The notes below the pieces were generated by a model, which ran no database searches, was not told where the DNA came from, and saw only the letters and a program-made list of their open reading frames with translations. This document shows, one piece after another, positions 26,066-35,848 of a stretch of 40,449 bases of DNA. The stretch comes from an uncultured Erysipelotrichaceae bacterium (GTDB lineage: Bacteria > Bacillota_I > Bacilli_A > RF39 > UBA660): the NCBI GenBank assembly GCA_902780395.1, contig CACZFH010000011.1, positions 1 through 40,449 on the forward strand, read 5' to 3'. The translations under genes were made by a program, and so were the position numbers. Each line of letters starts with the position of its first letter. Position 1 is the first letter of the stretch.

Positions 26066-26785
26066 CTATTTTCTTTTTATTTTTACCAATTTCATATCAT
26101 TGATATAACAATCTAATAAATATGAGACCTCATGCTCATTAATATTTTCTTTCTGATGATCAAAACGATATTGTATTAAATAATCGATAAAATCCATAAC
26201 ATAAGGAAATTGATTAAAATCAATATTATGCTGTATTTGATTGTTTACAATTGAATAAAAAGTAAGCTTTTTACTACAATAGTACTCTCTTTCATCTAAA
26301 ACTATTACTTTATTTTGATGAACTAATGATTTGATACAATTATCAAAAGAATTTGAATCATTATAATCACATTTATAGTAATCTTTATGAACAACTAATA
26401 AAATATTATTATATATTTTTTCTCTATCTCTTCCAAACCATGAGTCACTCCATTCATATGTAATATGTTGAGAAGATTGAAAAAAATATTCACCATTCTC
26501 AACTTTACTAACTAATATTGCAATTAGTCTTCCAATAACATAAGAATCAAATGTAGAATAATTTACTAATAATTTATAATAATCTTTTAACTGCTTATTC
26601 TGTATTTCAATATCCTCTTCAATTTCACATATCTCTTTTTGATAATCACTTTTTATCTTTTGAGTTGCTTCACTTATTCTATAACTCATCTCTCCTTCGA
26701 TACTTTTCATCTTATTGCAGCTATCTAAATAGCTATCTCTAGCTTCATCAATCAAACAGAAAATACTATTTTTTTCATTCATCAT
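26066..26785 (-). CDS. hypothetical protein with N-terminal coiled coil
   Basis: A 239-residue protein that I do not recognise. TAGGAGG precedes the ATG. Residues 15-70 are a charged helical region likely to form a coiled coil (EGEMSYRISEATQKIKSDYQ, then KEICEIEEDIEIQNKQLKDY). The middle part is rich in Tyr, Asp and Trp (ITYEWSDSWFGRDREKIYNN), and the C-terminal region continues with a helix and a basic end. No signal peptide or membrane helix is seen. It follows the XRE-CYTH gene but a strong terminator separates them. It might be an accessory or lineage-specific gene; function unknown. Confidence 0.72.
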   Translation of the reverse strand: MMNEKNSIFCLIDEARDSYLDSCNKMKSIEGEMSYRISEATQKIKSDYQKEICEIEEDIEIQNKQLKDYYKLLVNYSTFDSYVIGRLIAILVSKVENGEYFFQSSQHITYEWSDSWFGRDREKIYNNILLVVHKDYYKCDYNDSNSFDNCIKSLVHQNKVIVLDEREYYCSKKLTFYSIVNNQIQHNIDFNQFPYVMDFIDYLIQYRFDHQKENINEHEVSYLLDCYINDMKLVKIKRK

Positions 26786-26831
26786 TTTCCGTACCTCCTA
26801 CAAATTAACTATAACACTTCAAAATAAAAAA

Positions 26832-26854
26832 AAGCTCTACAATTTGTAGAGCTT
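26832..26854 (-). terminator. terminator of the XRE-CYTH gene
   Basis: A perfect palindrome with stem AAGCTCTAC (26832-26840 with 26846-26854), 5-base loop, and seven T residues on the minus strand, directly after the TAG stop at 26856-26858. Confidence 0.9.
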
Positions 26855-26855
26855 A

Positions 26856-27581
26856 CTAAATAAAATACTCAGGATATCTTTTCGAAGACAGTTGATTCAA
26901 CTTAAGATCAAACTGTTCAGCTATTTCAATAATCTTATTAAACTCCTCACAAGGATTAGAAGAATTAGGATTCAATGATTCTATTTCAATAAATAATCCT
27001 AAATGATCAACATTATCAAATGAAATAATCCATTTATCAGCATATAGATACTTAATTCGGTTCTTTTTAACCGTAACAAGAAAATGAACTCCTAAGATAA
27101 AAAGAATCTTTTCTAAATTATCTTTATTATCTATATAAACTTCATACTCATCACAATACTTATTTTGATACCACCTTTTATAAGACAAAATATTAGTAGT
27201 ATCACTAGTTCTAATTCTAATCCACTGTTTATCTTCAAAAGAGGAAGAAGAATAATAAGAATCAATTTGAGTATTATTGCTAAGAAAAACAGAACCTTTT
27301 TTTATAATACCAAGAATTCTGTCATATTCTTTTTTATCAACTTTAAATTTAGCCTCGACTTCAACATTGCTAGTATTCAAATTGCCTTGTAACAAAGAAA
27401 TAAAAGAACAATCTAAAATTTTACTAATAGAATGAACCACATCAAAATCAGGAACAGTACGTCCTATTTCCCAGCTAGAAATAGTCTTAGGAGAGATAAA
27501 TAGTAATTCTCCTAACTCCTCTTGAGTATAATTCTTTTTTAATCTTGCTTTTTTTATTCGCTCTCCAATTTCATTCAACAT
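26856..27581 (-). CDS. XRE helix-turn-helix regulator fused to a CYTH domain
   Basis: A 241-residue fusion. Residues 5-60 are an XRE/Cro-type helix-turn-helix (RIKKARLKKNYTQEELGELL, FISPKTISSWEIGRTVPDF). From residue 73 a CYTH domain begins with the ExExK signature Glu74-Glu76-Lys78 (VEVEAKFKV), followed by basic strands IRIRT, LSYKRW, DEYEVYI, VTVKKNRIKYL and the acidic strands WIISFDNVDHLGLFIEIE. CYTH enzymes bind triphosphates (class IV adenylate cyclase, thiamine triphosphatase). Most key charges survive, so a regulator that binds or hydrolyses a triphosphate is plausible; this is inference. GGGGTAAT precedes the ATG, 17 bp after the dnaB stop, suggesting read-through from dnaB. Confidence 0.82.
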   Translation of the reverse strand: MLNEIGERIKKARLKKNYTQEELGELLFISPKTISSWEIGRTVPDFDVVHSISKILDCSFISLLQGNLNTSNVEVEAKFKVDKKEYDRILGIIKKGSVFLSNNTQIDSYYSSSSFEDKQWIRIRTSDTTNILSYKRWYQNKYCDEYEVYIDNKDNLEKILFILGVHFLVTVKKNRIKYLYADKWIISFDNVDHLGLFIEIESLNPNSSNPCEEFNKIIEIAEQFDLKLNQLSSKRYPEYFI

Positions 27582-27598
27582 ATATTACCCCACTGAAA

Positions 27599-28909
27599 CT
27601 ATATTAATTCCTTCAAAATACTATCCATCTCTTCTTCATCTTCTTTAGTGGTCTCTATAACTTTCTGTTCCTGATTAAACCAAGCCGGTAAGTTTTCATC
27701 AACCTTTTTCGCTTTATCTGTTTTCTTATCATCCGTAGAATTACGAACAATTTTATGTAATTTTTTATGTTCTTTTTCCGTATACCTCATAGCCTCTTCT
27801 ACTGTTTCAATATTAAGTCTTTTCCATTGACCAGCAATAGTTTCTACATAACTTTTCTTTAATTGTTCATGATTAACCTTTAAAACATAACTAATCAATA
27901 CATTAACAACTCCCGGAGCCAATTTTTGATCAATCAAAAGACTCTCAATTAATCTCTTATCACGATCAGTTGGTTCCGCTCCTTTATACTTAGCTTTTAA
28001 TAATTCATAAGGAGAAATATTTTCAAAAGTATAAACCATCTTAGCCCATTTAGAAGAATCACCTACAGGTTTTTTTAAAAAATCAGGTTGTCTATTATAT
28101 ATTAAAGTAGGTAAATTACCAGCATGATCAAACTGATAATAATCCCGACAACTTTTTCTTAACACTGCTTTATCAATAAAACCCTTTTCATTCAAAGAAT
28201 TACGAATAATTCCTTGCATAGCAGCAGTATCTAATTGATAAATATAACTTAATTGTTGTATTAATTCTTTAATATCATCACTAAAACATTTATTATGTCG
28301 TTGATTTTTAGGAATTCCTTCAATTAAATAATCAAAATCTATTTTATTCTTAAATATCAAAGAATTAGAATGCTTATCAGAAACATCCTCTTCTAATTCT
28401 TTAATATTTCCTAAAGTAGGTGAAAACACCTCATCAAAAGGTGCTGTAACTTCTTGATAATCTTTTAAACTAATCAGAGGCACCTTAAAAAAAGATAATA
28501 CTTTTTCATATTCCTTTTTTCCTAAATTATTATATAACACAATATTTAAGATAGGATGATTAAAAAATTCTTGAGGCAATATAGGAGAATATAACATATA
28601 TACATATTGTTGAACTTCCTCTTTTTTTAAATAACTTCTTAATAATCCAACAGCCTCTAATTTTTCTCTAGCAACCACTATATCTTCTAATTTTAATTGC
28701 ATCGTACAAATCAAATGATAATGAGTTAAATCTTCACTCATTACTTCTTGCTTATCTAAATCATCTAATAAAGTATTATATAAACTAACAGCAGTATAAC
28801 CAATAATAGGCTGATATAACATCGTTAAAATCTTTTTATCTTTATCAGTTATAATAGTTTTATTAATAACTGTATATGTATCAGCAGGTAAAACCGTAAT
28901 ATGTTTCAT
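27599..28909 (-). CDS. dnaB: replication initiation/membrane attachment protein DnaB (Bacillus type)
   Basis: A 436-residue Firmicutes DnaB/DnaD-fold protein that loads the replicative helicase with DnaD and DnaI; it is not the hexameric helicase. The ATG at 28909 follows GGTGAGG. The N-terminal winged-helix domain (about 25-130) includes DKKILTMLYQPIIGYTAVSL and TMQLKLEDIVVAREKLEAVG, and the C-terminal DnaB_2/DnaD domain includes SPYELLKAKYKGAEPTDRD and the LSYVLK-like VLISYVLKVN plus IAGQWKRLNIETVEEAM. An acidic Lys-rich tail ends the protein. In many Firmicutes dnaI follows; here the next gene is the XRE-CYTH fusion. Confidence 0.92.
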   Translation of the reverse strand: MKHITVLPADTYTVINKTIITDKDKKILTMLYQPIIGYTAVSLYNTLLDDLDKQEVMSEDLTHYHLICTMQLKLEDIVVAREKLEAVGLLRSYLKKEEVQQYVYMLYSPILPQEFFNHPILNIVLYNNLGKKEYEKVLSFFKVPLISLKDYQEVTAPFDEVFSPTLGNIKELEEDVSDKHSNSLIFKNKIDFDYLIEGIPKNQRHNKCFSDDIKELIQQLSYIYQLDTAAMQGIIRNSLNEKGFIDKAVLRKSCRDYYQFDHAGNLPTLIYNRQPDFLKKPVGDSSKWAKMVYTFENISPYELLKAKYKGAEPTDRDKRLIESLLIDQKLAPGVVNVLISYVLKVNHEQLKKSYVETIAGQWKRLNIETVEEAMRYTEKEHKKLHKIVRNSTDDKKTDKAKKVDENLPAWFNQEQKVIETTKEDEEEMDSILKELI

Positions 28910-28952
28910 GGACCTCACCACCTAAAATAATCATATCATAAAATAAAAAAAG

Positions 28953-28970
28953 AGACTACTAAAGTAGTCT
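28953..28970 (-). terminator. terminator overlapping the end of the prepilin peptidase gene
   Basis: An 8-bp stem AGACTACT (28953-28960 with 28963-28970) followed by a T tract on the minus strand. It spans the TAG stop at 28959-28961 and the last codons. Confidence 0.8.
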
Positions 28971-29726
28971 TAAATATTCCATAATCATCGTAACATCTAT
29001 TCTAGTAAAAAAAACAAATGTTAAACTAATTAATAAGAAAGGTCCAAAAGGAACAATTCCTTGATTTTTTTTCATCATCAAAAACAAAGAAACAGGTAAA
29101 GCCAGAACACTTCCCAAAAAAATAGTAAACATGCCTAATAAAGGATGAAGAATAATACCAAAGACAAACATCATCTTAATATCTCCTCCACCTAATGTCT
29201 CTTTTTTAAACAAATAATTACCAAGTAGCATAATTCCATACATAGCAATAAATAAAAGAAGACCCTTACCCACTGCTAACATAAAACCATATAAGCCATC
29301 ATTTAACAAAGTTAATATGAGAAAATAAACAGAAAAAAAGATTAACAATTCATCAGGAATAATATAATAACGAATATCAGAAACTGATACAATAATAAGC
29401 ATTGTAACAATACCTAAAGCAAACAATAATTCATAAGAAAAACCAAATACAAAATAACTAAGTGCAAACAAAACACCTGTAAAAAACTCCATATAAGAAG
29501 ATAAATCATCTATTTTTGCTTTACAATATCTACATTTCCCCCTTAACAACAAAAAAGAAAAAAGTGGAACCATATCTAATAAAGAAAGTGTATGATGACA
29601 ATGATCACAATAACTCCTACTAGAAATAAAATTCTCATGATTTGGAAGCCTTAATCCAACTACAGTATAAAAAGACCCCATATATAAACCTAAAACAAAA
29701 AAGATAATCAGAAAGACTATATTCAT
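28959..29726 (-). CDS. type IV prepilin peptidase (PilD/ComC)
   Basis: A 255-residue membrane aspartyl protease that cleaves, and often N-methylates, type IV prepilins. Catalytic Asp117 is in VSDIRYYIIPDE and Asp182 in LGGGDIKMM. The cytoplasmic N-terminal loop has both CxxC pairs of the methyltransferase-type zinc site (CDHCHHTL, CRYCKAKI). About seven or eight membrane segments are visible. AAGGAGG precedes the ATG, 17 bp after the pilC stop. With PilC it implies a competence-type pilus or pseudopilus. A PilB-type ATPase and canonical GFTLxE pilins are not in this window. Confidence 0.94.
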   Translation of the reverse strand: MNIVFLIIFFVLGLYMGSFYTVVGLRLPNHENFISSRSYCDHCHHTLSLLDMVPLFSFLLLRGKCRYCKAKIDDLSSYMEFFTGVLFALSYFVFGFSYELLFALGIVTMLIIVSVSDIRYYIIPDELLIFFSVYFLILTLLNDGLYGFMLAVGKGLLLFIAMYGIMLLGNYLFKKETLGGGDIKMMFVFGIILHPLLGMFTIFLGSVLALPVSLFLMMKKNQGIVPFGPFLLISLTFVFFTRIDVTMIMEYLRLL

Positions 29727-29742
29727 ATCTGTATTACCTCCT

Positions 29743-31353
29743 TTATTTTACCTGACTATACATTGAGAACATTGGTTCAACAATAGCCATTAATATAATA
29801 CCAACAACAACTGCCAAGAAACAGATAAGTAATGGTTCTACCAAACTTTTCATCTGATCAATAACGTTCTTGTGAAGTACTTGAAAGTGGGTCGCAACTT
29901 TTTCCATCATTTGACCTAATTGACCAGTACTTTCACCAGTAACAATCATTTCATAAGCCACAACTGGAATAGCCCATTCTCCTTTAAATGCCGAAGAAAT
30001 AGAATCTCCACGTCCAAGATTTTCCATAGTTTTATTAATAATTCGAATCATAACTTCATTATTAGTAATCTTCGACAATATTTCCATACTATCTGTAATA
30101 AAAACACCATGATTTAACAAAGATGCAAAAGTCTTTGTAAAGTTAGCTATTTCATTATAAATAATAATATCCTTAATAACAGGAAGATGCATTAATATAA
30201 TTTGAATAGTTTCCCTAAACTTCTGAACTTTCTTGTACGTCACAACAAATATAGTGACAACAACAGCAACAGCTAAAATCACCAAATACCAATAATTTTT
30301 AATAAAATCACTGACTGCTAGTATTGTTCTTGTTAAAACTGGTAACTCAGCACCATTTTCTTTAAACATAGATGAAAACTGTGGAACCAAATAAGTTAAC
30401 ATAAATATCAAAACACCAAAAGCAATGATTAATACAACTATTGGATATGTCATAGCAGACTTCATTTGTTTACGAGTTTGATCCATAGATGTATAATATT
30501 CACTCATATCATCCAAAATAGATGGTAAATCTCCTGTCATTTCAGCTGTTTTTATCATATTAATTAATAATTTAGGATATACTTTATCCTGCTTTATCAT
30601 AGCTTCAGACAAACTTTCACCACGTAATAATTCATAAACTAACTGATAAAAGCTCTTCTTAATTCCAGGTTTTCTAGATTGCTTAGCCAAAATACGAACT
30701 GAATCAGCAAGTGGAATACCTGCTTTTAAATAAGTAGATAATTGGGTAAGTGAAAAAGACAAATCATTGGCTTTTAATCTTGTCCCACCAATTTCAAGAT
30801 CCATAGCACTTCTTGGTTTAACATCTAAAACTTGATAATCTAAAGAAGATAAGAAGTTACGAACATCATCTGGACTTTCAGCATCAAAAAAACCATTTTC
30901 TTTTTTACCAACACCATTAATAATAGTATATTTATAAGCATTCATAGGTCTTGCGGCCTTTGCTTTCTCCCCACCTTCAGGAATCACATTTCCTGTCTCA
31001 TCAGTCGAAGGCTGAGAAAGACTTCCTGCTGGAGGAACATTATTATAATCTGGTTGCATAGAACCAGCAGCTCCAGGAATAGTATTATTATAATTAATTT
31101 CCGGTGATACCAAAGTCGTATTATCCATTACTTGAGTATTAGCACCAGCAGTAACCTGAGTCGCAATTTCTCCTGCAGAAACAACTCCAGGGTTAACCAT
31201 AGCTTGATTAGTAGCCACAGCTTCTGGTTGTACCACCCCAGGTACATTAGGATTATTAGACACTACTGTTACACCAGTATTATTAGCATCAGCTTGTCCT
31301 GCAACATGAGCTTCAGCTGGTTTATTATTTTTTTTCGAATCAAATAAACCCAT
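29743..31353 (-). CDS. pilC: type II secretion/type IV pilus inner-membrane protein PilC/GspF with N-terminal extension
   Basis: A 536-residue platform protein for pilus assembly. From about residue 140 it is a normal PilC: an N-terminal YKYTIINGVGKKENGFFDAE region, a first T2SSF domain (LTQLSTYLKAGIPLADSVRI ... TAEMTGDLPSILDDMS), a transmembrane helix, and a second T2SSF domain (FTKTFASLLNHGVFITDSME ... VTGESTGQLGQMMEKVATHF) ending in a final membrane helix. Residues 1-135 are an unusual Asn/Val/Pro/Gly-rich low-complexity stretch with no hydrophobic segment. GGAAGGG precedes the ATG and confirms that the extension is translated. It is first in an operon with the prepilin peptidase. Confidence 0.93.
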   Translation of the reverse strand: MGLFDSKKNNKPAEAHVAGQADANNTGVTVVSNNPNVPGVVQPEAVATNQAMVNPGVVSAGEIATQVTAGANTQVMDNTTLVSPEINYNNTIPGAAGSMQPDYNNVPPAGSLSQPSTDETGNVIPEGGEKAKAARPMNAYKYTIINGVGKKENGFFDAESPDDVRNFLSSLDYQVLDVKPRSAMDLEIGGTRLKANDLSFSLTQLSTYLKAGIPLADSVRILAKQSRKPGIKKSFYQLVYELLRGESLSEAMIKQDKVYPKLLINMIKTAEMTGDLPSILDDMSEYYTSMDQTRKQMKSAMTYPIVVLIIAFGVLIFMLTYLVPQFSSMFKENGAELPVLTRTILAVSDFIKNYWYLVILAVAVVVTIFVVTYKKVQKFRETIQIILMHLPVIKDIIIYNEIANFTKTFASLLNHGVFITDSMEILSKITNNEVMIRIINKTMENLGRGDSISSAFKGEWAIPVVAYEMIVTGESTGQLGQMMEKVATHFQVLHKNVIDQMKSLVEPLLICFLAVVVGIILMAIVEPMFSMYSQVK

Positions 31354-31388
31354 AATATACCCTTCCTTTTTACCTTATCATAACTTAT

Positions 31389-31417
31389 ATTTTAGCACAT
31401 CATCGACCAAATGAAAA
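31389..31417 (-). promoter_or_regulatory. promoter of pilC - prepilin peptidase operon
   Basis: On the minus strand, TTTTCA (31417-31412) and TAAAAT (31394-31389) are 17 bp apart, with TGC forming an extended -10. The spacer holds a GTCGATGAT element also found upstream of the flippase gene. Confidence 0.55.
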
Positions 31418-31469
31418 TACAATTTTAAACTTTTTAATGATTTGACATATACTAAATAAGAGGTGACAT

Positions 31470-32853
<1,384 letters not shown>

Positions 32854-32855
32854 TT

Positions 32856-32883
32856 ATTATATCATAATTTAATATTCTAACAA
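32856..32883 (-). promoter_or_regulatory. tgt promoter
   Basis: On the minus strand, TTGTTA (32883-32878) and TATAAT (32861-32856) are 16 bp apart, 23 bp before the tgt ATG and just after a terminator. Confidence 0.7.
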
Positions 32884-32887
32884 GAAA

Positions 32888-32908
32888 AAAGAGCTTAACG
32901 AACTCTTT
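32888..32908 (-). terminator. terminator after the remnant ORF upstream of tgt
   Basis: A 6-bp stem AAAGAG/CTCTTT (32888-32893 with 32903-32908), 9-base loop, followed by a T tract on the minus strand. It contains the stop codon of the 37-residue frame. Confidence 0.65.
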
Positions 32909-33040
32909 CTTTCTTACGATTATATTCATTATCAATAGATATAATTTGTCCAAAATAATTATCATCTATTATAAAATGTTTGTTTACTTTTGAACAATAG
33001 GTTGGCATGGATAAATAAAATTGATTAACTCATCACACAT
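32895..33040 (-). pseudogene. small gene of about 46 codons broken by a frameshift
   Basis: On the minus strand an ATG at 33040 behind GGGG opens an 18-residue frame (MCDELINFIYPCQPIVQK) that stops at 32984. A second frame, open from 33008 to 32895, continues with KHFIIDDNYFGQIISIDNEY and ends in RKKERVR at a terminator. The first part has the ribosome binding site and the second has the terminator, so one small gene split by an indel is the simplest reading. Alternatively the distal frame is a 37-residue gene without a Shine-Dalgarno site. No homologue is recognised. Confidence 0.4.
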
Positions 33041-33069
33041 ATTTTTCCCCAATAAAAACTACTATCTTT

Positions 33070-34095
33070 TTACCAAATAAACATAGCATCACCAAAAGAA
33101 AAGAATCGATATCTATCCTTAACAGCTTCCTGATATGCCTTCAAAATAAACTCTTTTGATGAAAAAGCACTAACCAACATAACTAGAGTAGATTTTGGTA
33201 AATGAAAATTAGTAATCAAAGCATCAATTGCTTGAAATTGAAAACCAGGATAAATAAAAATATTAGTCCAACCAGAAGTTTCTTTAAATACTCCATATTG
33301 ATGAATAATTGTTTCTAATGTTCTAGTCGTAGTTGTCCCAACTGCAATAATTCTTTTTCCCTTTTTCTTTGTTTCATTTAATAAATCAGCAACTTCTTTT
33401 TTCATAGAATAAAATTCACTATGCATTTCATGTTCTTCTACATTTTGAACTGAGACAGGTCGAAAAGTACCTAAACCTACATGGAGAGTAATTTTACAAA
33501 TATTAACTCCTTTTTTTTCAATCTTATCAAGCAATTCATTCGTAAAATGAAGTCCAGCCGTAGGAGCAGCAGCGCTTCCTACTTCTTTGGCATAAACCGT
33601 TTGATAGCGACTTTGATCTTTTAGTTTTTCATGAATATAAGGAGGTAGTGGCATAGTACCTAATTTTTCCAGTATTTCTAATAGTATTCCATCATATATC
33701 AATTCAAAATGACGAATTCCCTCAGCAAATTCTCCAGTACAACGAGCCTTTAATTCACCATTCCCAAAAGAAACAATAGTTCCAACTTTAACACGTCTTG
33801 CTGGTTTAACCAAACATTCCCAAGAGTCTTTTTCAATATTCTTTAAAAGTAATAACTCAATAATTGCGCCAGTCTCTTCTTTTACTCCAATAATTCTAGC
33901 TGGTAATACTTTTGTATCATTTAAAACTAAAGTATCACCCTCTTCTAAATAATCAATAATATCAGTAAATTTTTTATGCTCTATTTCTCCAGTATCTTTC
34001 TTTAAAGTCATTAAACGTGAAGAGTCTCTTACCTCTAGTGGAGTTTGAGCAATTAACTCCTCTGGTAAATCATAATCAAAATCATCGGTAGACAT
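33070..34095 (-). CDS. queA: S-adenosylmethionine:tRNA ribosyltransferase-isomerase
   Basis: A 341-residue enzyme that builds epoxyqueuosine on preQ1-modified tRNA. The ATG at 34095 behind GTGGTGAT gives [20 protein letters not shown], the family start. Other landmarks are [44 protein letters not shown] and the C-terminal [20 protein letters not shown] and [11 protein letters not shown]. Length is normal. It is preceded by ruvB, with a promoter and a hairpin in between, and followed by tgt, so both steps of tRNA queuosine formation after preQ1 are in the window. Confidence 0.97.
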   Translation of the reverse strand: MSTDDFDYDLPEELIAQTPLEVRDSSRLMTLKKDTGEIEHKKFTDIIDYLEEGDTLVLNDTKVLPARIIGVKEETGAIIELLLLKNIEKDSWECLVKPARRVKVGTIVSFGNGELKARCTGEFAEGIRHFELIYDGILLEILEKLGTMPLPPYIHEKLKDQSRYQTVYAKEVGSAAAPTAGLHFTNELLDKIEKKGVNICKITLHVGLGTFRPVSVQNVEEHEMHSEFYSMKKEVADLLNETKKKGKRIIAVGTTTTRTLETIIHQYGVFKETSGWTNIFIYPGFQFQAIDALITNFHLPKSTLVMLVSAFSSKEFILKAYQEAVKDRYRFFSFGDAMFIW

Positions 34096-34116
34096 ATCAC
34101 CACTCCATTCAAAAAG

Positions 34117-34132
34117 CACTGAACTATCAGTG
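34117..34132 (-). terminator. hairpin between ruvB and queA (terminator or queA leader element)
   Basis: A 6-bp stem CACTGA/TCAGTG (34117-34122 with 34127-34132), 4-base loop, flanked by A7 and by CTTTTTG on the minus strand. It lies downstream of a TATAAT, so it is both after ruvB and inside the probable queA leader. Confidence 0.6.
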
Positions 34133-34143
34133 TTTTTTTCTCT

Positions 34144-34171
34144 ATTATACTATAAAAATAGAAATAAGCAA
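34144..34171 (-). promoter_or_regulatory. queA promoter
   Basis: On the minus strand, TTGCTT (34171-34166) and TATAAT (34149-34144) are 16 bp apart. The transcript would start near 34137, just upstream of the hairpin. Confidence 0.6.
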
Positions 34172-34175
34172 ACTC

Positions 34176-35180
34176 CTAGTCAGTCTTTCTTGGAATTCCT
34201 AATACTTCATAAGCTTTTTCTGTAACTACTCTTCCTCGAGCTGTTCTCTTTAATAACCCCATTTGTAATAGGAAAGGCTCATATACATCTTCAATTGTCG
34301 TAACTTCTTCACCAATAGAACTACTAAGTGCTTCTACTCCTACAGGGCCTCCATTAAAGCGATTAATAATAGCTAATAATAAATCTCTATCTGTATTATC
34401 TAATCCCATCTTATCAACTTTCAATCGTTCTAAAGCTTCATTCGTAATATCTAAAGTAATCGTACCATTTCCTTCTACCATTGCAAAATCTCTAACTCTT
34501 TTAAATAACCGATTAGCAATTCTTGGAGTACCTCTACTTCTTTTTGCTAATTCAAAAGCAGCATCATCTTCAATAGGAATATCAAGTACTCTAGCTGTTC
34601 TCTTAACAATATCTGTTAATTCTTCTACACTATAAAATTGTAACTTATTAATAATACCAAAACGATCTCGTAAAGGAGAAGATAAATCTCCTGCTCTTGT
34701 AGTTGCCCCTACTAAAGTAAATGGTGGTAAATCAATCTTAATATTTCTACTATTTCCTTCACTACCAACAATAATATCTAATGAAAAATCTTCCATAGCT
34801 GGATATAATATCTCTTCAATATAACGAGGCATACGATGAATCTCATCAATAAATAGAACATCCCCTGGCTCCAATGAAGATAAAATAGCTGCTAAATCTC
34901 CACTCTTTTCAATACTAGGTCCACTAGCAGTCTTAATATTAGTACCCAATTCATGAGCAATTATAAAAGCTAAAGTCGTTTTCCCTAGTCCTGGTGGACC
35001 ATATAGTAAAACATGATCCAAAGCTTCATTTCTCATCTTAGCAGCTTTTACAAAAACTCTAATGTTTTCTTTGACATCACTTTGTCCAATATACTCATCT
35101 ATCGTTTCAGGACGAATGGTATTATCTATAATATTATCATCTAATAATTCATAATTCTTAACAATACTTTCTTCTTTCAT
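34176..35180 (-). CDS. ruvB: Holliday junction branch migration ATPase RuvB
   Basis: A 334-residue AAA+ motor that with RuvA drives Holliday-junction migration. The N-terminal [13 protein letters not shown], Walker [10 protein letters not shown], Walker B FIDEIHR, sensor 1 [18 protein letters not shown] and sensor 2 [10 protein letters not shown] are all present, and the C-terminal winged helix ends with [24 protein letters not shown] precedes the ATG. It follows ruvA by 12 bp in one operon. No ruvC is visible in the window, as expected for Firmicutes, which use RecU. Confidence 0.98.
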   Translation of the reverse strand: MKEESIVKNYELLDDNIIDNTIRPETIDEYIGQSDVKENIRVFVKAAKMRNEALDHVLLYGPPGLGKTTLAFIIAHELGTNIKTASGPSIEKSGDLAAILSSLEPGDVLFIDEIHRMPRYIEEILYPAMEDFSLDIIVGSEGNSRNIKIDLPPFTLVGATTRAGDLSSPLRDRFGIINKLQFYSVEELTDIVKRTARVLDIPIEDDAAFELAKRSRGTPRIANRLFKRVRDFAMVEGNGTITLDITNEALERLKVDKMGLDNTDRDLLLAIINRFNGGPVGVEALSSSIGEEVTTIEDVYEPFLLQMGLLKRTARGRVVTEKAYEVLGIPRKTD

Positions 35181-35192
35181 AAATCCCCCTTA

Positions 35193-35756
35193 TTATTTTA
35201 ATAATAATTTTAATGCATCTTTTACTTGTTCTTCAATTGTTAAACTAGTATTTACTCTAGCTAGAACTGGTTTAATTTCTTTTTCTTTATAACCAAGTCC
35301 AATTAATACTTCTTTTAATTCATTATCAGTATCAACGACTTCATCAGAAATACCAACACCAATAAATTCAAGTTTTCCTTTCAAATCTAATATAATCTGT
35401 TTTGCTAATTTATCTCCAATCTTTGGAAATTTCTTTAAATATAAAACATTTTCTCTCTCAATAGCATCCATAATACCACTAGTAGATCCAACTGCTAGAA
35501 TAGGAAGAGCCATTTTACAACCCAACCCTTTAACACTAATTAACTTTAAAAATAAATCTTTCTCTTCAATAGTTTTAAACCCATACAAAGCATGTTCATC
35601 TTCCGTTATTTGTTGATAAACATATATTTTATATTCATTACCTATTTCAAAAGAATAAGGATTAGAAACATGAATTAAATAACCAATCCCATTATTATCC
35701 AATACAATAGCATTATTAAGAATTCGGATAACAATACCTTTTATATAATCGTACAT
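35193..35756 (-). CDS. ruvA: Holliday junction DNA-binding protein RuvA
   Basis: A 187-residue tetrameric junction-recognition subunit. The ATG at 35756 behind GGAGTTGAT gives MYDYIKGIVI, the family start; a longer frame of 16 codons upstream is excluded. The OB-fold N-terminus includes NNAIVLDNNGIGYLIHVSNP, helix-hairpin-helix motifs are in KLISVKGLGCKMALPILAVG and KFPKIGDKLAKQIILDLK, and the C-terminal RuvB-binding domain has EVLIGLGYKEKEI. Length is slightly short but complete. Confidence 0.97.
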   Translation of the reverse strand: MYDYIKGIVIRILNNAIVLDNNGIGYLIHVSNPYSFEIGNEYKIYVYQQITEDEHALYGFKTIEEKDLFLKLISVKGLGCKMALPILAVGSTSGIMDAIERENVLYLKKFPKIGDKLAKQIILDLKGKLEFIGVGISDEVVDTDNELKEVLIGLGYKEKEIKPVLARVNTSLTIEEQVKDALKLLLK

Positions 35757-35775
35757 ATAATCAACTCCATTATTT

Positions 35776-35804
35776 ATTATAAAACAAAAAATCAAGTTAA
35801 TCAA
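35776..35804 (-). promoter_or_regulatory. ruvAB promoter
   Basis: On the minus strand, TTGATT (35804-35799) and TATAAT (35781-35776) are 17 bp apart, 20 bp before the ruvA ATG. I saw no SOS LexA box in this short region. Confidence 0.75.
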
Positions 35805-35824
35805 TTATCTCAAAAAAACAAAAA

Positions 35825-35842
35825 AATATGATTACTCATATT
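35825..35842 (-). terminator. terminator of the acyl-CoA-ligase-like gene
   Basis: A 7-bp stem AATATGA/TCATATT (35825-35831 with 35836-35842), 4-base loop, and a T tract on the minus strand, a few bases after the stop codon. Confidence 0.8.
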
Positions 35843-35848
35843 CTTTTA

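Noticed and set aside
26066-27581. Toxin-antitoxin pair formed by the XRE-CYTH gene and the coiled-coil protein gene
   Set aside because: A strong terminator and more than 70 bp separate them, the XRE protein carries its own large domain, and the other protein has no toxin motif.
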